Shown here one piece after another: positions 44,190-54,185 of a stretch of DNA of 64,000 nt. The stretch is from contig CAZVFX010000012.1 in assembly GCA_964626565.1 (NCBI GenBank), positions 23,091 to 87,090 on the forward strand. The letters run 5' to 3'. The stretch's first letter is position 1, and every line of letters starts with the position of its first letter. The notes under the pieces were generated by a model that saw only the letters and a list, made by a program, of their open reading frames with translations, was not told the DNA's origin and searched no databases. This DNA is from CAZVFX01 sp964626565 (GTDB lineage Bacteria > Myxococcota_A > UBA9042 > CAIXZC01). A program made the position numbers and the translations under genes.

Positions 44190-46661
44190 CTAGAATGCAC
44201 TGCCGATGGTGAACTCGAAGACCATCGGTTCTTCCCCCGGCTTCGGGTCCAGAGGGAAACCCCACTCGAAGCGTAGCGGTCCCATGGGCGACCACCAGCG
44301 GAAACCAAAGCCGGTGGACGTTCTAAGAGCCATCAGGGACATCGCCTCTTCTTCCGCAAAGGCGTTGCCTGCATCCAGGAAAACGACGCCCACAATACCC
44401 ATCTGGCGGAAGATCGGGATTTCGATTTCGGCGTTGAAAATGAGCTGCTTGTTGCCGCCGATGGGGAAGTCCCGCATGGTGGTGCCGGGATCGTTGCTCG
44501 CGGCCGCAGGCACCGTGGGGCTCAAAGCGTTGCGGTGGAAGCCACGCACGGAGAAGATGCCGCCCACGTAGAACCGCTCGAACAACGGCACCCCCGATTC
44601 CGACGGACTGTTGACGTAGCCGGCGGTTCCGTTGAGCCGCAGGATGAAGTTCCACACCAGCGGTACGTACCAGCGGGTATTGAAGATGGTGCGGTAGAAG
44701 TCGGAGTCGCCGCCGAGGTAGGGGCTTGCGTACTCCATGGAGGCTGAGTTATAGAACCCGTCGGTAGGGATGATGCGGTTGTTGCGGGTATCCCAGGCGA
44801 CGCTGAGCCGCAGTGACGACGTGAGCCCTTCCGGGATGAAGCTCTTCACTGGCACCGAGAAGCCCTGGCGCCCCCCGATTGTAGTGTCCTTCTCTTCCAG
44901 CTTGTAGGTGAGGTAGACAAAATAGTCGTCGAAGAACCTGTACCCCCAGGAGATGTTGCCACCGAGGGAATCGGTGGTGAACGCATCGTAGTCGATTGCG
45001 GTCTTGTAGAGGTCGAGGGAAAGGCTGACCCGGGTGTCCATGAAGTACGGTTCGACAAAGGACAACATGTAGATGTTGCGCAGGGAAGACCCCAAAGCCT
45101 GAACACCAACGGTCTGTCCTCGGCCCAGGAAATTGTTCTTGGATATTCTAGCTTGCAGGAGATAGCTCTCCAGCGATGAGAATCCGGCACCCACCTGGAA
45201 GATCCCGGTTTCCCGCTCCTTGACCTTGACGATGAGGTCAACGTACCCAACTTCCTCCTCCTTCGCCCCCGGCTTTCTGATGCCGGGCGAAAAGAGGGCC
45301 GGACGGTTGATAATCTCAACGTTTTCGAAGAAACCGAGGCGGAAGATCAGCGCCTTGCTGCGGTCGATCTTGCTTTGCTCGTACAGGTCACCCTCGGCGA
45401 TCTTCATCTCGCGGCGGATCACCTTGTCGCAGGTGCTCGTATTGCCTTCGAGCTCTATGGACGCGATGTAGGCCGGTTGCCCCTTCTCCACCACATAGGT
45501 GAGATCCAGAATGCCGTCCTGGCGGTCCAGGTAAGGCGTATTGGACACCGAGACAAAGGCAAAACCCTTATCCTTGAATTTCCGCTGCAGCAGCATGGTG
45601 TCCTTCATCACGTCTTCGGAGTTGAACACCTGCTTGGGACTCAACTCCAGCAAATCTCTCAATTCGTCTTTTTCGAAAAGAAGCCCATCGGTGTCGTCGG
45701 TCACTATCTCCACTTTGCCGACCTTGAACTTCATACCCTCGTTGACACCGACGGTGATGACGATCCCCTGACCGTCAGGCGTCAGCGAGATTCTCGGCTG
45801 GCCCAGCTTCACATCCACGTAGCCCCTGGTCATGTAGAGCCACTTGACTCTCTGCAAATCGACATCCTGGTGCGCGGACCATGATTCGAACTGTGAGGCA
45901 TCGATCATGTCCGATTGCATATGAACGCCGCCTCCGATTCCGTCCCGTCCACCCTGGAAGAAGTAGTTGAGGAACAACCCCCCCTGCTGCATGAAGGAAA
46001 GGTACCCCTTTTCACGGGTCTGCATAAAGGCCTTCAGGTCACTATCGGGGAGTTCCTGGTTGCCGACGAAGACGATCTTTCGTATCTCCACCTCTTCCTG
46101 TTCCTTGATACGAACCGTCACGACCGCGGTGCGTGTTGCATCCTCCTTCTCCACTTCCCAGGAGGCCTCAGCCAGGTAAAACCCCTTGTCCTGGTACAAC
46201 TCTTCTACGCTACGCAAGGTGGCCACCAGTTTGGTGCTGTCCAGAAAGCGCCCTTCCTTGATGGTGAAGACCTTGCGGATATCTTCTTCCTCGATTTCGT
46301 CGTGGCCCACGAGATTCACCTTGCGGACCACGTATTTCTCCTTCACAACGACTGAAAGCTCCAACTCCCCCGTGGCGACGTCCTTTCTGAACACGTTGAT
46401 GTCAGTGAAGTAGCCGATGGCAAACATGGCTCGAATAGACTGCCGGGTACGGCGGATCAGATCCTGGTGAGAAAGGGTATCCCCCTTAGCAATGCTGGCT
46501 ACCCCGAGAAGCGTTTCAGGCGGTACGCGGATAAGTCCTTCGACTTTGATGTCGACGATTTTCAGCTTGGATTTGTCACCAGGGTCCTCATCACACAAAG
46601 CGGCACACGGCAGCGCCAGGGCGATGAAAAGAGCCACGTATATTTGTACGGCCCGGACCAT
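44190..46661 (-). CDS. bamA: Outer-membrane protein assembly factor BamA
   Basis: BamA inserts beta-barrel proteins into the outer membrane. The predicted protein is 823 residues from the ATG at 46661 (AAGGGGAC upstream); the frame extends 19 codons further, but a promoter overlaps that part. Signal peptide MVRAVQIYVALFIALALPC. POTRA domains span about residues 28-430 (IVDIKVEGLIRVPPETLL, VRKVNLVGHDEIEEEDI, EIRKIVFVGNQELPDSDL, FKVGKVEIV, IASIELEGNTSTCDKVI). The barrel follows, with the loop-6 motif SVRGF at about residue 705 and the C-terminal Phe signal (IGSAF). The third POTRA carries a Gly-rich insertion. It leads a three-gene unit. Confidence 0.95.
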   Translation of the reverse strand: MVRAVQIYVALFIALALPCAALCDEDPGDKSKLKIVDIKVEGLIRVPPETLLGVASIAKGDTLSHQDLIRRTRQSIRAMFAIGYFTDINVFRKDVATGELELSVVVKEKYVVRKVNLVGHDEIEEEDIRKVFTIKEGRFLDSTKLVATLRSVEELYQDKGFYLAEASWEVEKEDATRTAVVTVRIKEQEEVEIRKIVFVGNQELPDSDLKAFMQTREKGYLSFMQQGGLFLNYFFQGGRDGIGGGVHMQSDMIDASQFESWSAHQDVDLQRVKWLYMTRGYVDVKLGQPRISLTPDGQGIVITVGVNEGMKFKVGKVEIVTDDTDGLLFEKDELRDLLELSPKQVFNSEDVMKDTMLLQRKFKDKGFAFVSVSNTPYLDRQDGILDLTYVVEKGQPAYIASIELEGNTSTCDKVIRREMKIAEGDLYEQSKIDRSKALIFRLGFFENVEIINRPALFSPGIRKPGAKEEEVGYVDLIVKVKERETGIFQVGAGFSSLESYLLQARISKNNFLGRGQTVGVQALGSSLRNIYMLSFVEPYFMDTRVSLSLDLYKTAIDYDAFTTDSLGGNISWGYRFFDDYFVYLTYKLEEKDTTIGGRQGFSVPVKSFIPEGLTSSLRLSVAWDTRNNRIIPTDGFYNSASMEYASPYLGGDSDFYRTIFNTRWYVPLVWNFILRLNGTAGYVNSPSESGVPLFERFYVGGIFSVRGFHRNALSPTVPAAASNDPGTTMRDFPIGGNKQLIFNAEIEIPIFRQMGIVGVVFLDAGNAFAEEEAMSLMALRTSTGFGFRWWSPMGPLRFEWGFPLDPKPGEEPMVFEFTIGSAF

Positions 46662-46684
46662 AAGAGTCCCCTTGTTGACGAAGG

Positions 46685-46714
46685 AGTATAAGAGTCCTTC
46701 ACCAGTAAACGCAA
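46685..46714 (-). promoter_or_regulatory. Candidate promoter for bamA
   Basis: On the minus strand: TTGCGT (46714-46709), 18 bp, TATACT (46690-46685), with five of six -10 bases. Transcription near 46678 fits the ATG at 46661 as bamA start. Confidence 0.5.
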
Positions 46715-46799
46715 CCAATTTGTGCCGGAAAACGCGCGTGACGACGACAGTCGGGTGACGCTTTTCTTCTTTATTTTGGTTTATGAGAACCGTAATCTT

Positions 46800-46811
46800 A
46801 AGACTAGTCTT
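46800..46811. promoter_or_regulatory. Perfect 12-bp palindrome at a promoter edge (possible operator)
   Basis: AAGACTAGTCTT is its own reverse complement and overlaps by two bases the -35 of the candidate promoter for the large lipoprotein. It sits in the divergent bamA / lipoprotein region. Confidence 0.3.
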
Positions 46812-46838
46812 GAATCGCGTGTAGGGATTGACTATTGT
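46810..46838 (+). promoter_or_regulatory. Candidate promoter for the 2347-residue lipoprotein gene
   Basis: TTGAAT (46810-46815), 17 bp, TATTGT (46833-46838), 59 bp before the ATG. A moderate match in both hexamers. Confidence 0.4.
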
Positions 46839-46897
46839 CTCCCCTAATAGCGAGCTTTAAAACTCCAGAATGATATTACGGCCGAGGAGGTACTGGC

Positions 46898-49800
46898 ATG
46901 AAGCGGGCCACCATGTTTATCGCTTTTCTTACTATTTTTTGTCTGGCTTTTCTCACCGGTTGCCCTGATGGCGGCGGCGGGAAAATCCCCGTCACGGATG
47001 CCACCGATCAGGTCGACCTGATCGATGAAGACATCGACGGGGAAGAGGCGGAAGTGACTCCCATTGACGTGTTGCCGGACGTGGAACCGGTGGACCTCCA
47101 GGAGACCACGGACATTCCCCCCGATGAACTTGACATCAAGATTGAAGAAGAGGTGGAGCCGCCTCCACAGGAGCTGACTTTCTGTGTGATGACGGAAACC
47201 GGATGTCTAGAAGAAGCACTGCTTGACCTGACCTTGGACGAGCACGACATCGATTCGAACACCCCCGGTCTGCAGGTGGAGATTCTCGTAACCGTGGCCA
47301 ATGTAACCGCGGGTGAGAACGTTCAGTTGTGGGTTGACCAGAGCTTGGACCAGACAACGGGCGCTCCTGTCGGCAACGGCCAGTTCCAGTTCCCCGACTC
47401 CGTAACGCTGTCTCAGACTCAAGAAGGCGCCTGCCATGAAATCCAGGTGAAGATCCCCGACGGACCTTCGGATTTGAAGCAGGTTTGTGCGGAGACCGGC
47501 AACTGTGGCGCTACCCTCGACCCGGGCAACGACGACTGCCTGGCCGAAGATTCCGACCCGGGAACTGCCGGCTTCCAGTTCGAATTCACGGTCACCTCAG
47601 CGGGCACCGACTGCGATGTTGCATGGATTGACGGCGAAGGGATCGAATCGACGGGAGAAGTGGACCTGGTCGACGGCACGGCAGTACTTTCGGTAACCCT
47701 GGACGACAGCGGAGACCTCGAATGCCTGGGCGCGGAATTGGTCGCCCACGTGTCCGATTCTTCTGCTCCGGAACGGGAGGAGACCGTATCGATTTCATAT
47801 CTTGTGGATACCTCGTCACCCGTTGTCGCTATTGAACTGCCCTCCACGGCCTCCCTCAACCAGGCCGATGACGAGGACCCGGACACCGAGGGGACCCAGA
47901 TCACCGTTTCCGGTTCCGCAGTGGGCGTGGCCGGCATGGACGCAGTCGACCTGTGGATTAACGGCGAGCTTTCCGAATCCGGCTTCGCCCCCGATGGAGC
48001 TTTCCAGTTCTCCGGAGTCACCCTCGACACTCCCGGCCTCAACACCATCGAGGTGCGAACCGCGGACTGTTGCGAAAACGAAGGCTCTGATGAAATCTCA
48101 CTGGTCTACGTGGATCAGGCCTACGACCTGGTGGTACTCACACCCATTGACGGCACTACCCTCTTCGCGGTTGAGGACGGCACCCCGGGCACCGAGGAGG
48201 TATTCGAAACCGATTTCCTGGTCATGGCTCCCCTGCTGGAGGAAGGCGACTTGCTGGAGGTGGAATGCCGCAAGGACACGCCGGGAAGCGTGTGGTCCAC
48301 TTTCGGCTCACTGAATATTGGTGCCGTTGCCGGCGACGCCCAGTACACGGTTGAGGTGGAACTCGAAACCGCGACCTTGGGCAACTACGCCATCTGCCGC
48401 GCGACCTACGACAAGGTCGGAACAACTTTAAGTCCCCTGGTGGGAGTCACCATCGCCATCCCGGCGCCTCAGATCATCATTGGCGAACCGGCTGACGGCG
48501 CCCTGGCCGACGGCGCCACCCTGGCCGTTTCCGGTGCAGCCACCGGGCTCGCCGGACAGACCATTACGTTGCAGATTCTGAACGGTGACAACGTCATGGT
48601 GGAGGCGGACGCGACGGCAACTGATTCAGGCTTCTACGGCGAACTCGGCATCGAAGCGCTCGTGGATGGCAGCTACACGGTCAAAGCGGCCGCCACCGAC
48701 CAGTTCGGAAATGATGTAGCCGAGCAGGCTGGCAGCGTAACCGAGGTGACCATTTCTGTTGACAATAGCGCACCGATTCTTTCGGTGGAATCCCCCCTTG
48801 ACGGCTTCAGCTATGGTGCGGATTGCCCGGACTCGGTAGATCTGTTCCTCGGTTGCCAGATCGAGGTCGTGATAGAGGTCTCGGGCGAAGTGCAGCCGGA
48901 ATCGGTTGAGGTTTGCCTCACCGCCAACGGATACGCGCTGTCATGCGTGGCTCCGGCCGAAGACGGAGGCCAGCACCTGGCCCACTTCTACGGCGTAACC
49001 CTCATCGCGGGCGAAAACGTTCTTGAAGTCACTGCGGAGGACGGCCTCGGCCATGCGGCCGAACCGCTCACGGTGACCGGAAACTACACGGTAGATGCAC
49101 CCCGCCTGCAGTTTGTCTCCCCTGCAGCCGACCTGGTAACCTCGGCGGAGTCAGTGACGGTTATTCTGTCCGCCACCTCCCCCGACGCGCTGACCGCGCT
49201 GGAAGACGCAGCAGTTACGCTCTACCTGGGCGGCGTCGAGTTCATGACGAAATCTGCCGGCCCGGGAGGTAACTACTCGTTTGAAGCGTCCGGCTTCCAG
49301 ACCGGCGTCCCCATTACAATTCAGGGGGCAGCCTCACACGCCAACTACAGCGCGACCGGCTACTCCGACGTACACAAAATCACCAAAAAGTCCGATGCGC
49401 CTTCCATCGCGATCACCGATCCGCCGGACGGCACGATAATCAACCTGGGCACCCCCGGTTGCGCACCCGGTGCGCCCGGGTGCAAGCTCACCGTGACTGC
49501 GGAGACTGGAAACGTCGAAGATGGGGTGGAAGCTACTCTTTCGGTGACGTGTGAAGGTCAGCCTGCCGTTGACTACCAGGCAGACGTAGCCCAGGACGCG
49601 GTGATGTGGTCGGGCGTGACCCTGGCCGATAACGCGGTTTGCATCCTGGTCGCCAACGCGACGGATCTTGCCCAGCAAAACGCAGTCTCCGACCCGGTTT
49701 CGGTCACCATCGACCGCACCGCGCCGGCCATCTCTTCCACACTGACGTCCCCGCCCTTCGAGTTGATGCCGGTGGCGTTCGACGAAGACGCCGATGCCGC

Positions 49801-52800
49801 GGGCTACCAGGCCACGGTCACGGTGAAATTGGGCGGCGTAGAGGCAGGACAGACCGTGACCATCAGCATTCAGGGCCCGGGCGAAGAACCGCCCACGGAA
49901 CATGAGGCTGACATCGCGGACGACATTGCCGATGGCCAGTGGGCTGAGTTGAGTATCGGCCAGCTTACTTTCGACGAAGGCGCGCACACTTTCACTATTT
50001 CGGTGTCCGACCTGTCGGGCAACGAGACTCAGCTTGTCAAGACGGTACAGTTCTTCCTGGAGGAGGTGGACATTCGCTTCACCCAGGAGACCTACGTGGA
50101 ATACAAGACCTGCACCGACTCGTCGGAATGCGGCAAGGGGATCTGCGCCCAGAGTGTGAGCGGCCTCAGGTGCGTGTTGCCCTGGAAGTCCGCGCCTCAG
50201 AGTCTGGGCGTCTATTCGTCGCCCGCCGGCTTGTTCGACGGCGTGCAGAACGCCCGCTTGTGCAGCGACCACGCAGACCTTGAAGGAAATGACGAGTGCG
50301 ACTATGCAGGCGAGGGGGTGTACCGGGTCGTCAAGACCATCGACCACGCCGGCGGAAACGACTCCATCGGCTTCAATCTCTCCGAGGTTGGACAAATGCC
50401 CCAGGGTATCCACCAGATGTTCGTGGAAGCCCAACGCAACGATACGCAGGCATGGGTATCGTCAATGATGTCGGCTTACTATCCCGGCCAGAGCAGAGCC
50501 GTACTGGTGGACACCGTCGCACCGGCAATCGGTGAGATCACCTTCACCGCTGACACCCTGCCTCCGCTGGGCGTCTTGAGCCAGGCAGAGGAAGCGGGAA
50601 ACAACGTGTTCGGTGCAGCCATCGCCATTACCGGCGCCACGGGCGGCACCGCGACCGTGAGCGTCAACGGAATCGAGCAGGGCACCTTCTCGTTGTCCGG
50701 AGATTCTCTTGCGGTGGACCTGTCGCTGTTCGAAGGTTACAACGACGTCTGCGTAACAGCGAAGGACACAGTGGGCAACAACGTCGGTCCGGTTTGCGAG
50801 GAGATCCTCGTAGACACCGTAGCACCGTCGCTTGAGTTCTCCTATCCCTCGAATTCCCCGCTGCTGGCCGGTTCGTCGGCCGACGTGCAGTTGCTGTGCA
50901 ACGTGCAGGCTGCGACCGTGCATCTGGAACAGAACAACGATGGCTGGCAGGAGATCGGCACAGCCACAGTCGGCGCCCAGAACATCGCTCAGTTCGATGG
51001 TGCGCTGGCTGACGACGGCTCCTACGAATTGAGGGCCTCGGTGGAAGACGCGGCATTCAATCAGACGACGACAATCACGAACCCGGCGATCATTTTGGTT
51101 GACCGCAACGCTCCTACTGTGACCATCGACGCCCCGCTCAACGGCGCGGCGTTGGCGGAAGAGGACGATCTGGACGAGATAGCCGCAGGCTTCCAGCTCT
51201 CGGTCCAGTTCACTACTACCGACCTGTCCACTTTCTCGATTGCGGCAAGCCGCTGCGACGCAGCCTATGCCAACTGCGAGGCTCCGTTGGACAAGACTCC
51301 AGCGCCCGAGGACGTGTCTGACCTGGGCGGCGGTGTCTACGCTGCCGAAATTTCGTTGGGCAAGCTTCTCAACACCATGGAGTACCGCATCATCGAGGTG
51401 GCCGTGCAAGACGCTACCGGTAACGAGACTACCGACAGCGTCGAGATTTCACTTGAGTTGGGCTCCTGCGCAGTGGCGTTCCTGAACCTGCCGGAGTCCG
51501 GTTACATCAATAACAGCTACTGCTCGGTGGCGGGCGAGGATTGCGCCAATGCCGACGCCGACTTGACGGTAAGCTTCGCCGGCGCATGCGGCGACATCGA
51601 CCAGGCAGTGCTCTACCTTGATGACGTCCCCGGGGATACCACCTCCGAGGTTGGCGACGGCACCGCCGCGTTCTCCCTGGGAGTTGACCACGGAGATGCG
51701 TTCCAGTTGGAGGCGCGACTGTTCTTTGAAGGTGGCGACACCGGCTTCTCAACGGGCGCAGTGGCCATCATGGTCGACCTGCAGGATCCGGTACCGGTAT
51801 TTGACTCGCCGACGAGCGACCCGTTCCTCTGCAACATGGCCGCGGACCTCAACGGTGCGGTTGACGGATGCCAGACCGACATCGAGTTCACGGTCACCGG
51901 CGACAACCTGTCCGGCGGCGTTGCAAGCCTGGTTTGCACCGACAACGGCGGCGAACTTTCCCTCGGCTCTGTGGCCATCGATGCACAGCCGTTTAGCCAC
52001 CAGTTCGACAACCTGTCGCTGGAGGAGAAGGAAGGGGAGTCGATGATTCTCAGGACCTCAGACGCCGCGGGCAACGAGAGCGAGGTTTCCATCGCACTCA
52101 CAGTAGATGTAACTGCGCCGTCGGCGATATCACTCCATGAAATCGACCCGGACCAGGACGTGGTCCGCAGGCGTCCTTCCGTGCGGTTGACCTGGTTCGC
52201 AGTAGGCGACGATGGCAACGGCGGCGGGCCGGTGGACCACTACGAGTACCGTTACTCAACCGCCCCGATTACGGACGAGGCAGCTTTCGACGCGGCTTGC
52301 GACCCGGCCGAGATCGAGGCTTCAGAAGTACCCCCGGAGCCGGGTCCGCCCGGCGACCCGGAGGACTACGACATCACCGGTCCCGATCAGCGGGCTCCGA
52401 CGGATCCCTGCCGGTTCGTAATGGGCTCCACACCGGACACGACGTACTACTTCGGTGTGCGGGCAGTGGACAATGCAGGCAACAAGTCGCCGTTCAGCGC
52501 CGACGACACGACCTCGACTTCCGAGCTGACGCTCAAGTACAGCAAGGTGGACCAAGGCACCCTCGGTGCGGTCACCATCGGCAGTTCGGTCTACGCTCTG
52601 GGCGACATCAACGGCGACGCCATGGCTGAGATGGCCATTGGCGGCGGCTCCGGCTTTGCCGGCTTCTGCGTAGTCAAGGGGCACGTCAATACCGAGACGG
52701 TAATCGACCTCTCCAAGGCTGCTTCCGACCCCAACATCCAATGCGTTGACGACGGCCTTGAACTATACCAGGGCTACCTCGGGGCCTTGGGAGACATCAA

Positions 52801-53941
52801 CGGCGACGGCTACGGAGATGTCGGTGTCACCGCCTTCCCCGGAGGCGCATTCGAACAGCGCATCTACATGGGCAATTCTCAGGGCTTTGTCGACGGCACC
52901 GCGGCGATAGTAGTGAAAGCCGCCAACAACGGAGACTGGATGACCCGGGCCCGGGCCGCCGGCAACTTCAACGGTGACAAGCACTCCAACAACAAGCCGT
53001 TGAACGATCTGCTGGTGACCAACCCGCTTGACAACACCGTGTTCCTCATCCCGGGGGATGCGGCCTTCGCCACCAACGACCCGGTCACCATCGACCTGGC
53101 TCTCGGCGCAGACCTTGAAGCGTGGTCGGTGGTATCCATTTCCGGCATCGAAATGGGCGCCGGAGACCAGTTCGGCCAGGCTGCGGCAGGGGTCGGCAAC
53201 CTGCTCCCCGATGCCGGCACGGCCTACGACGATATTGCCATTGGCAAAGCCATGGGCAACTCGGCAGTCTACCTGATTCCCGGCCGCGCACTTGCGGGCG
53301 GCGCGGAGGCGCTCACCATTTCCGGTAGTCTCAGCGGCAACGGAACCGAAGATGCCGCCTCAGTGAAGCTCATTGGGGATGCCCCCTACGACGCGGCCAT
53401 GTTCTTCGGCATCGAGTTGGTCGGAAACGCCGATCTAGACGATGACGGAGAGCTGGACCTGGTTGTGTCACAACACAACTTCGCCAACGGCGAAAAATCG
53501 CAAATCTACGTCTTCTACGGAGCGTCGTTCAACAGCTCGCAAGGAGAAACGGTGCAGTTGGGGGCCGCAGTTTCGGCCGGCGACGGCATCTTCTCCAGCG
53601 CCCTGGGCTTGCGCATTGAAGGCAACGTTGCCAGTGTTGCGCTCCCCGGCAACTTCGACGATGCGTCGGTAGGCCAGGGAGCCTCTCTCGACCTGGCCTA
53701 CGGCAGGTTGGGCGGCCTCTCCGTCTACGGCGAAGTATACGTCCGCCTCAACATGGCGGATGTGTCGGACGGCGGAGACTTGTACCCGTACGTGGACCTG
53801 ACCATTGAGGATCCGTGGGATCCGGGCACGACCAAGTTCGGCGCCTGGCTGCTGGCTCCTGTGGGCGATGTCAACGGCGACGGCCTACCGGATCTGCTGG
53901 TGGCCACCGACGGACTGGGATACGCAGTATTGGCATACTAG
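46898..53941 (+). CDS. Giant lipoprotein with Ig-like repeats, a fibronectin-III-like segment and C-terminal FG-GAP propeller
   Basis: A protein of 2347 residues with GAGGAGGT before the ATG. Signal MKRATMFIAFLTIFCLAFL ends in LTGC (lipobox). An acidic linker (about 25-85) leads to roughly 15 Ig-like or bacterial Big-type beta domains, recognisable by VTIDRTAPAISS-like and VDTVAPSLEFSYP-like junctions. At about residues 1730-1870 there is a fibronectin-III-like segment (PSVRLTWFAVGDDG, YEYRYSTAPI, TTYYFGVRAVDNAGN). The last about 450 residues are FG-GAP/integrin-alpha-like repeats with calcium loops (LGDINGDAMAEMAIG, LGDINGDGYGDVGV, VGDVNGDGLPDLLVA). It should be a lipid-anchored surface protein with the propeller at the tip. 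Role unknown, probably contact or adhesion. Divergent from bamA. Confidence 0.88.
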   Translation: MKRATMFIAFLTIFCLAFLTGCPDGGGGKIPVTDATDQVDLIDEDIDGEEAEVTPIDVLPDVEPVDLQETTDIPPDELDIKIEEEVEPPPQELTFCVMTETGCLEEALLDLTLDEHDIDSNTPGLQVEILVTVANVTAGENVQLWVDQSLDQTTGAPVGNGQFQFPDSVTLSQTQEGACHEIQVKIPDGPSDLKQVCAETGNCGATLDPGNDDCLAEDSDPGTAGFQFEFTVTSAGTDCDVAWIDGEGIESTGEVDLVDGTAVLSVTLDDSGDLECLGAELVAHVSDSSAPEREETVSISYLVDTSSPVVAIELPSTASLNQADDEDPDTEGTQITVSGSAVGVAGMDAVDLWINGELSESGFAPDGAFQFSGVTLDTPGLNTIEVRTADCCENEGSDEISLVYVDQAYDLVVLTPIDGTTLFAVEDGTPGTEEVFETDFLVMAPLLEEGDLLEVECRKDTPGSVWSTFGSLNIGAVAGDAQYTVEVELETATLGNYAICRATYDKVGTTLSPLVGVTIAIPAPQIIIGEPADGALADGATLAVSGAATGLAGQTITLQILNGDNVMVEADATATDSGFYGELGIEALVDGSYTVKAAATDQFGNDVAEQAGSVTEVTISVDNSAPILSVESPLDGFSYGADCPDSVDLFLGCQIEVVIEVSGEVQPESVEVCLTANGYALSCVAPAEDGGQHLAHFYGVTLIAGENVLEVTAEDGLGHAAEPLTVTGNYTVDAPRLQFVSPAADLVTSAESVTVILSATSPDALTALEDAAVTLYLGGVEFMTKSAGPGGNYSFEASGFQTGVPITIQGAASHANYSATGYSDVHKITKKSDAPSIAITDPPDGTIINLGTPGCAPGAPGCKLTVTAETGNVEDGVEATLSVTCEGQPAVDYQADVAQDAVMWSGVTLADNAVCILVANATDLAQQNAVSDPVSVTIDRTAPAISSTLTSPPFELMPVAFDEDADAAGYQATVTVKLGGVEAGQTVTISIQGPGEEPPTEHEADIADDIADGQWAELSIGQLTFDEGAHTFTISVSDLSGNETQLVKTVQFFLEEVDIRFTQETYVEYKTCTDSSECGKGICAQSVSGLRCVLPWKSAPQSLGVYSSPAGLFDGVQNARLCSDHADLEGNDECDYAGEGVYRVVKTIDHAGGNDSIGFNLSEVGQMPQGIHQMFVEAQRNDTQAWVSSMMSAYYPGQSRAVLVDTVAPAIGEITFTADTLPPLGVLSQAEEAGNNVFGAAIAITGATGGTATVSVNGIEQGTFSLSGDSLAVDLSLFEGYNDVCVTAKDTVGNNVGPVCEEILVDTVAPSLEFSYPSNSPLLAGSSADVQLLCNVQAATVHLEQNNDGWQEIGTATVGAQNIAQFDGALADDGSYELRASVEDAAFNQTTTITNPAIILVDRNAPTVTIDAPLNGAALAEEDDLDEIAAGFQLSVQFTTTDLSTFSIAASRCDAAYANCEAPLDKTPAPEDVSDLGGGVYAAEISLGKLLNTMEYRIIEVAVQDATGNETTDSVEISLELGSCAVAFLNLPESGYINNSYCSVAGEDCANADADLTVSFAGACGDIDQAVLYLDDVPGDTTSEVGDGTAAFSLGVDHGDAFQLEARLFFEGGDTGFSTGAVAIMVDLQDPVPVFDSPTSDPFLCNMAADLNGAVDGCQTDIEFTVTGDNLSGGVASLVCTDNGGELSLGSVAIDAQPFSHQFDNLSLEEKEGESMILRTSDAAGNESEVSIALTVDVTAPSAISLHEIDPDQDVVRRRPSVRLTWFAVGDDGNGGGPVDHYEYRYSTAPITDEAAFDAACDPAEIEASEVPPEPGPPGDPEDYDITGPDQRAPTDPCRFVMGSTPDTTYYFGVRAVDNAGNKSPFSADDTTSTSELTLKYSKVDQGTLGAVTIGSSVYALGDINGDAMAEMAIGGGSGFAGFCVVKGHVNTETVIDLSKAASDPNIQCVDDGLELYQGYLGALGDINGDGYGDVGVTAFPGGAFEQRIYMGNSQGFVDGTAAIVVKAANNGDWMTRARAAGNFNGDKHSNNKPLNDLLVTNPLDNTVFLIPGDAAFATNDPVTIDLALGADLEAWSVVSISGIEMGAGDQFGQAAAGVGNLLPDAGTAYDDIAIGKAMGNSAVYLIPGRALAGGAEALTISGSLSGNGTEDAASVKLIGDAPYDAAMFFGIELVGNADLDDDGELDLVVSQHNFANGEKSQIYVFYGASFNSSQGETVQLGAAVSAGDGIFSSALGLRIEGNVASVALPGNFDDASVGQGASLDLAYGRLGGLSVYGEVYVRLNMADVSDGGDLYPYVDLTIEDPWDPGTTKFGAWLLAPVGDVNGDGLPDLLVATDGLGYAVLAY

Positions 53942-53950
53942 ACCAAGACT

Positions 53951-53974
53951 CCCGGTGGCATTCTTGTCGCCGGG
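53951..53974 (+). terminator. Hairpin after the giant lipoprotein gene
   Basis: CCCGGTGGC-ATTCTT-GTCGCCGGG can form a 9-bp stem counting two G-U pairs. It starts 10 bp after the stop codon. The following bases are not a clean U-run, so it may be a weak terminator. Confidence 0.4.
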
Positions 53975-53976
53975 GG

Positions 53977-54005
53977 TTGACGACTGCCAGCCCCGGACGT
54001 AAAGT
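53977..54005 (+). promoter_or_regulatory. Candidate promoter for the RiPP-type cluster
   Basis: TTGACG (53977-53982), 17 bp, TAAAGT (54000-54005), placed 27 bp before the precursor ATG and just after the hairpin. The -35 matches five of six bases. Confidence 0.5.
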
Positions 54006-54032
54006 AGAAACAGGCTGGAGGAGGTGAATAGA

Positions 54033-54185
54033 ATGAGCAAAAAGGAACTGAAGAGCAGCGCACGGAAGACCAAACAGAAATACGTCAAGCCTGCAATCGT
54101 CTCGGAGGAAATCCTCGAGCGCGAAATCCTGGCGTGCGGACCTAAGTTCGGCGGCCCGTGCCCGGCGGGCGACCCAACCTACTAG
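54033..54185 (+). CDS. Putative RiPP precursor peptide (50 residues)
   Basis: A short gene with a very strong GGAGGAGGTG site 7-8 bp before the ATG. The peptide starts with a Lys/Arg-rich stretch (MSKKELKSSARKTKQK). A leader-like YVKPAIVSEEILEREILACG follows, then a Gly/Pro-rich tail GPKFGGPCPAGDPTY, read on from the same LACG. The KPxIxSExIxExxxLACG pattern is typical of small peptides encoded beside radical SAM/SPASM maturases. The core probably starts around Cys35 and holds two Cys (35, 43), Phe39, Thr49 and Tyr50. It is followed at once by HPr-kinase-like, radical SAM and S26-peptidase genes. It was found by reading the gap, as it is too short for a usual length cut-off. The final product is unknown. 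Confidence 0.75.
   Translation: MSKKELKSSARKTKQKYVKPAIVSEEILEREILACGPKFGGPCPAGDPTY

Noticed and set aside
46662..46718. Longer bamA start at 46718
   Set aside because: The extra 19 codons contain a good promoter (TTGCGT-N18-TATACT) and precede a clean signal peptide that starts at 46661.
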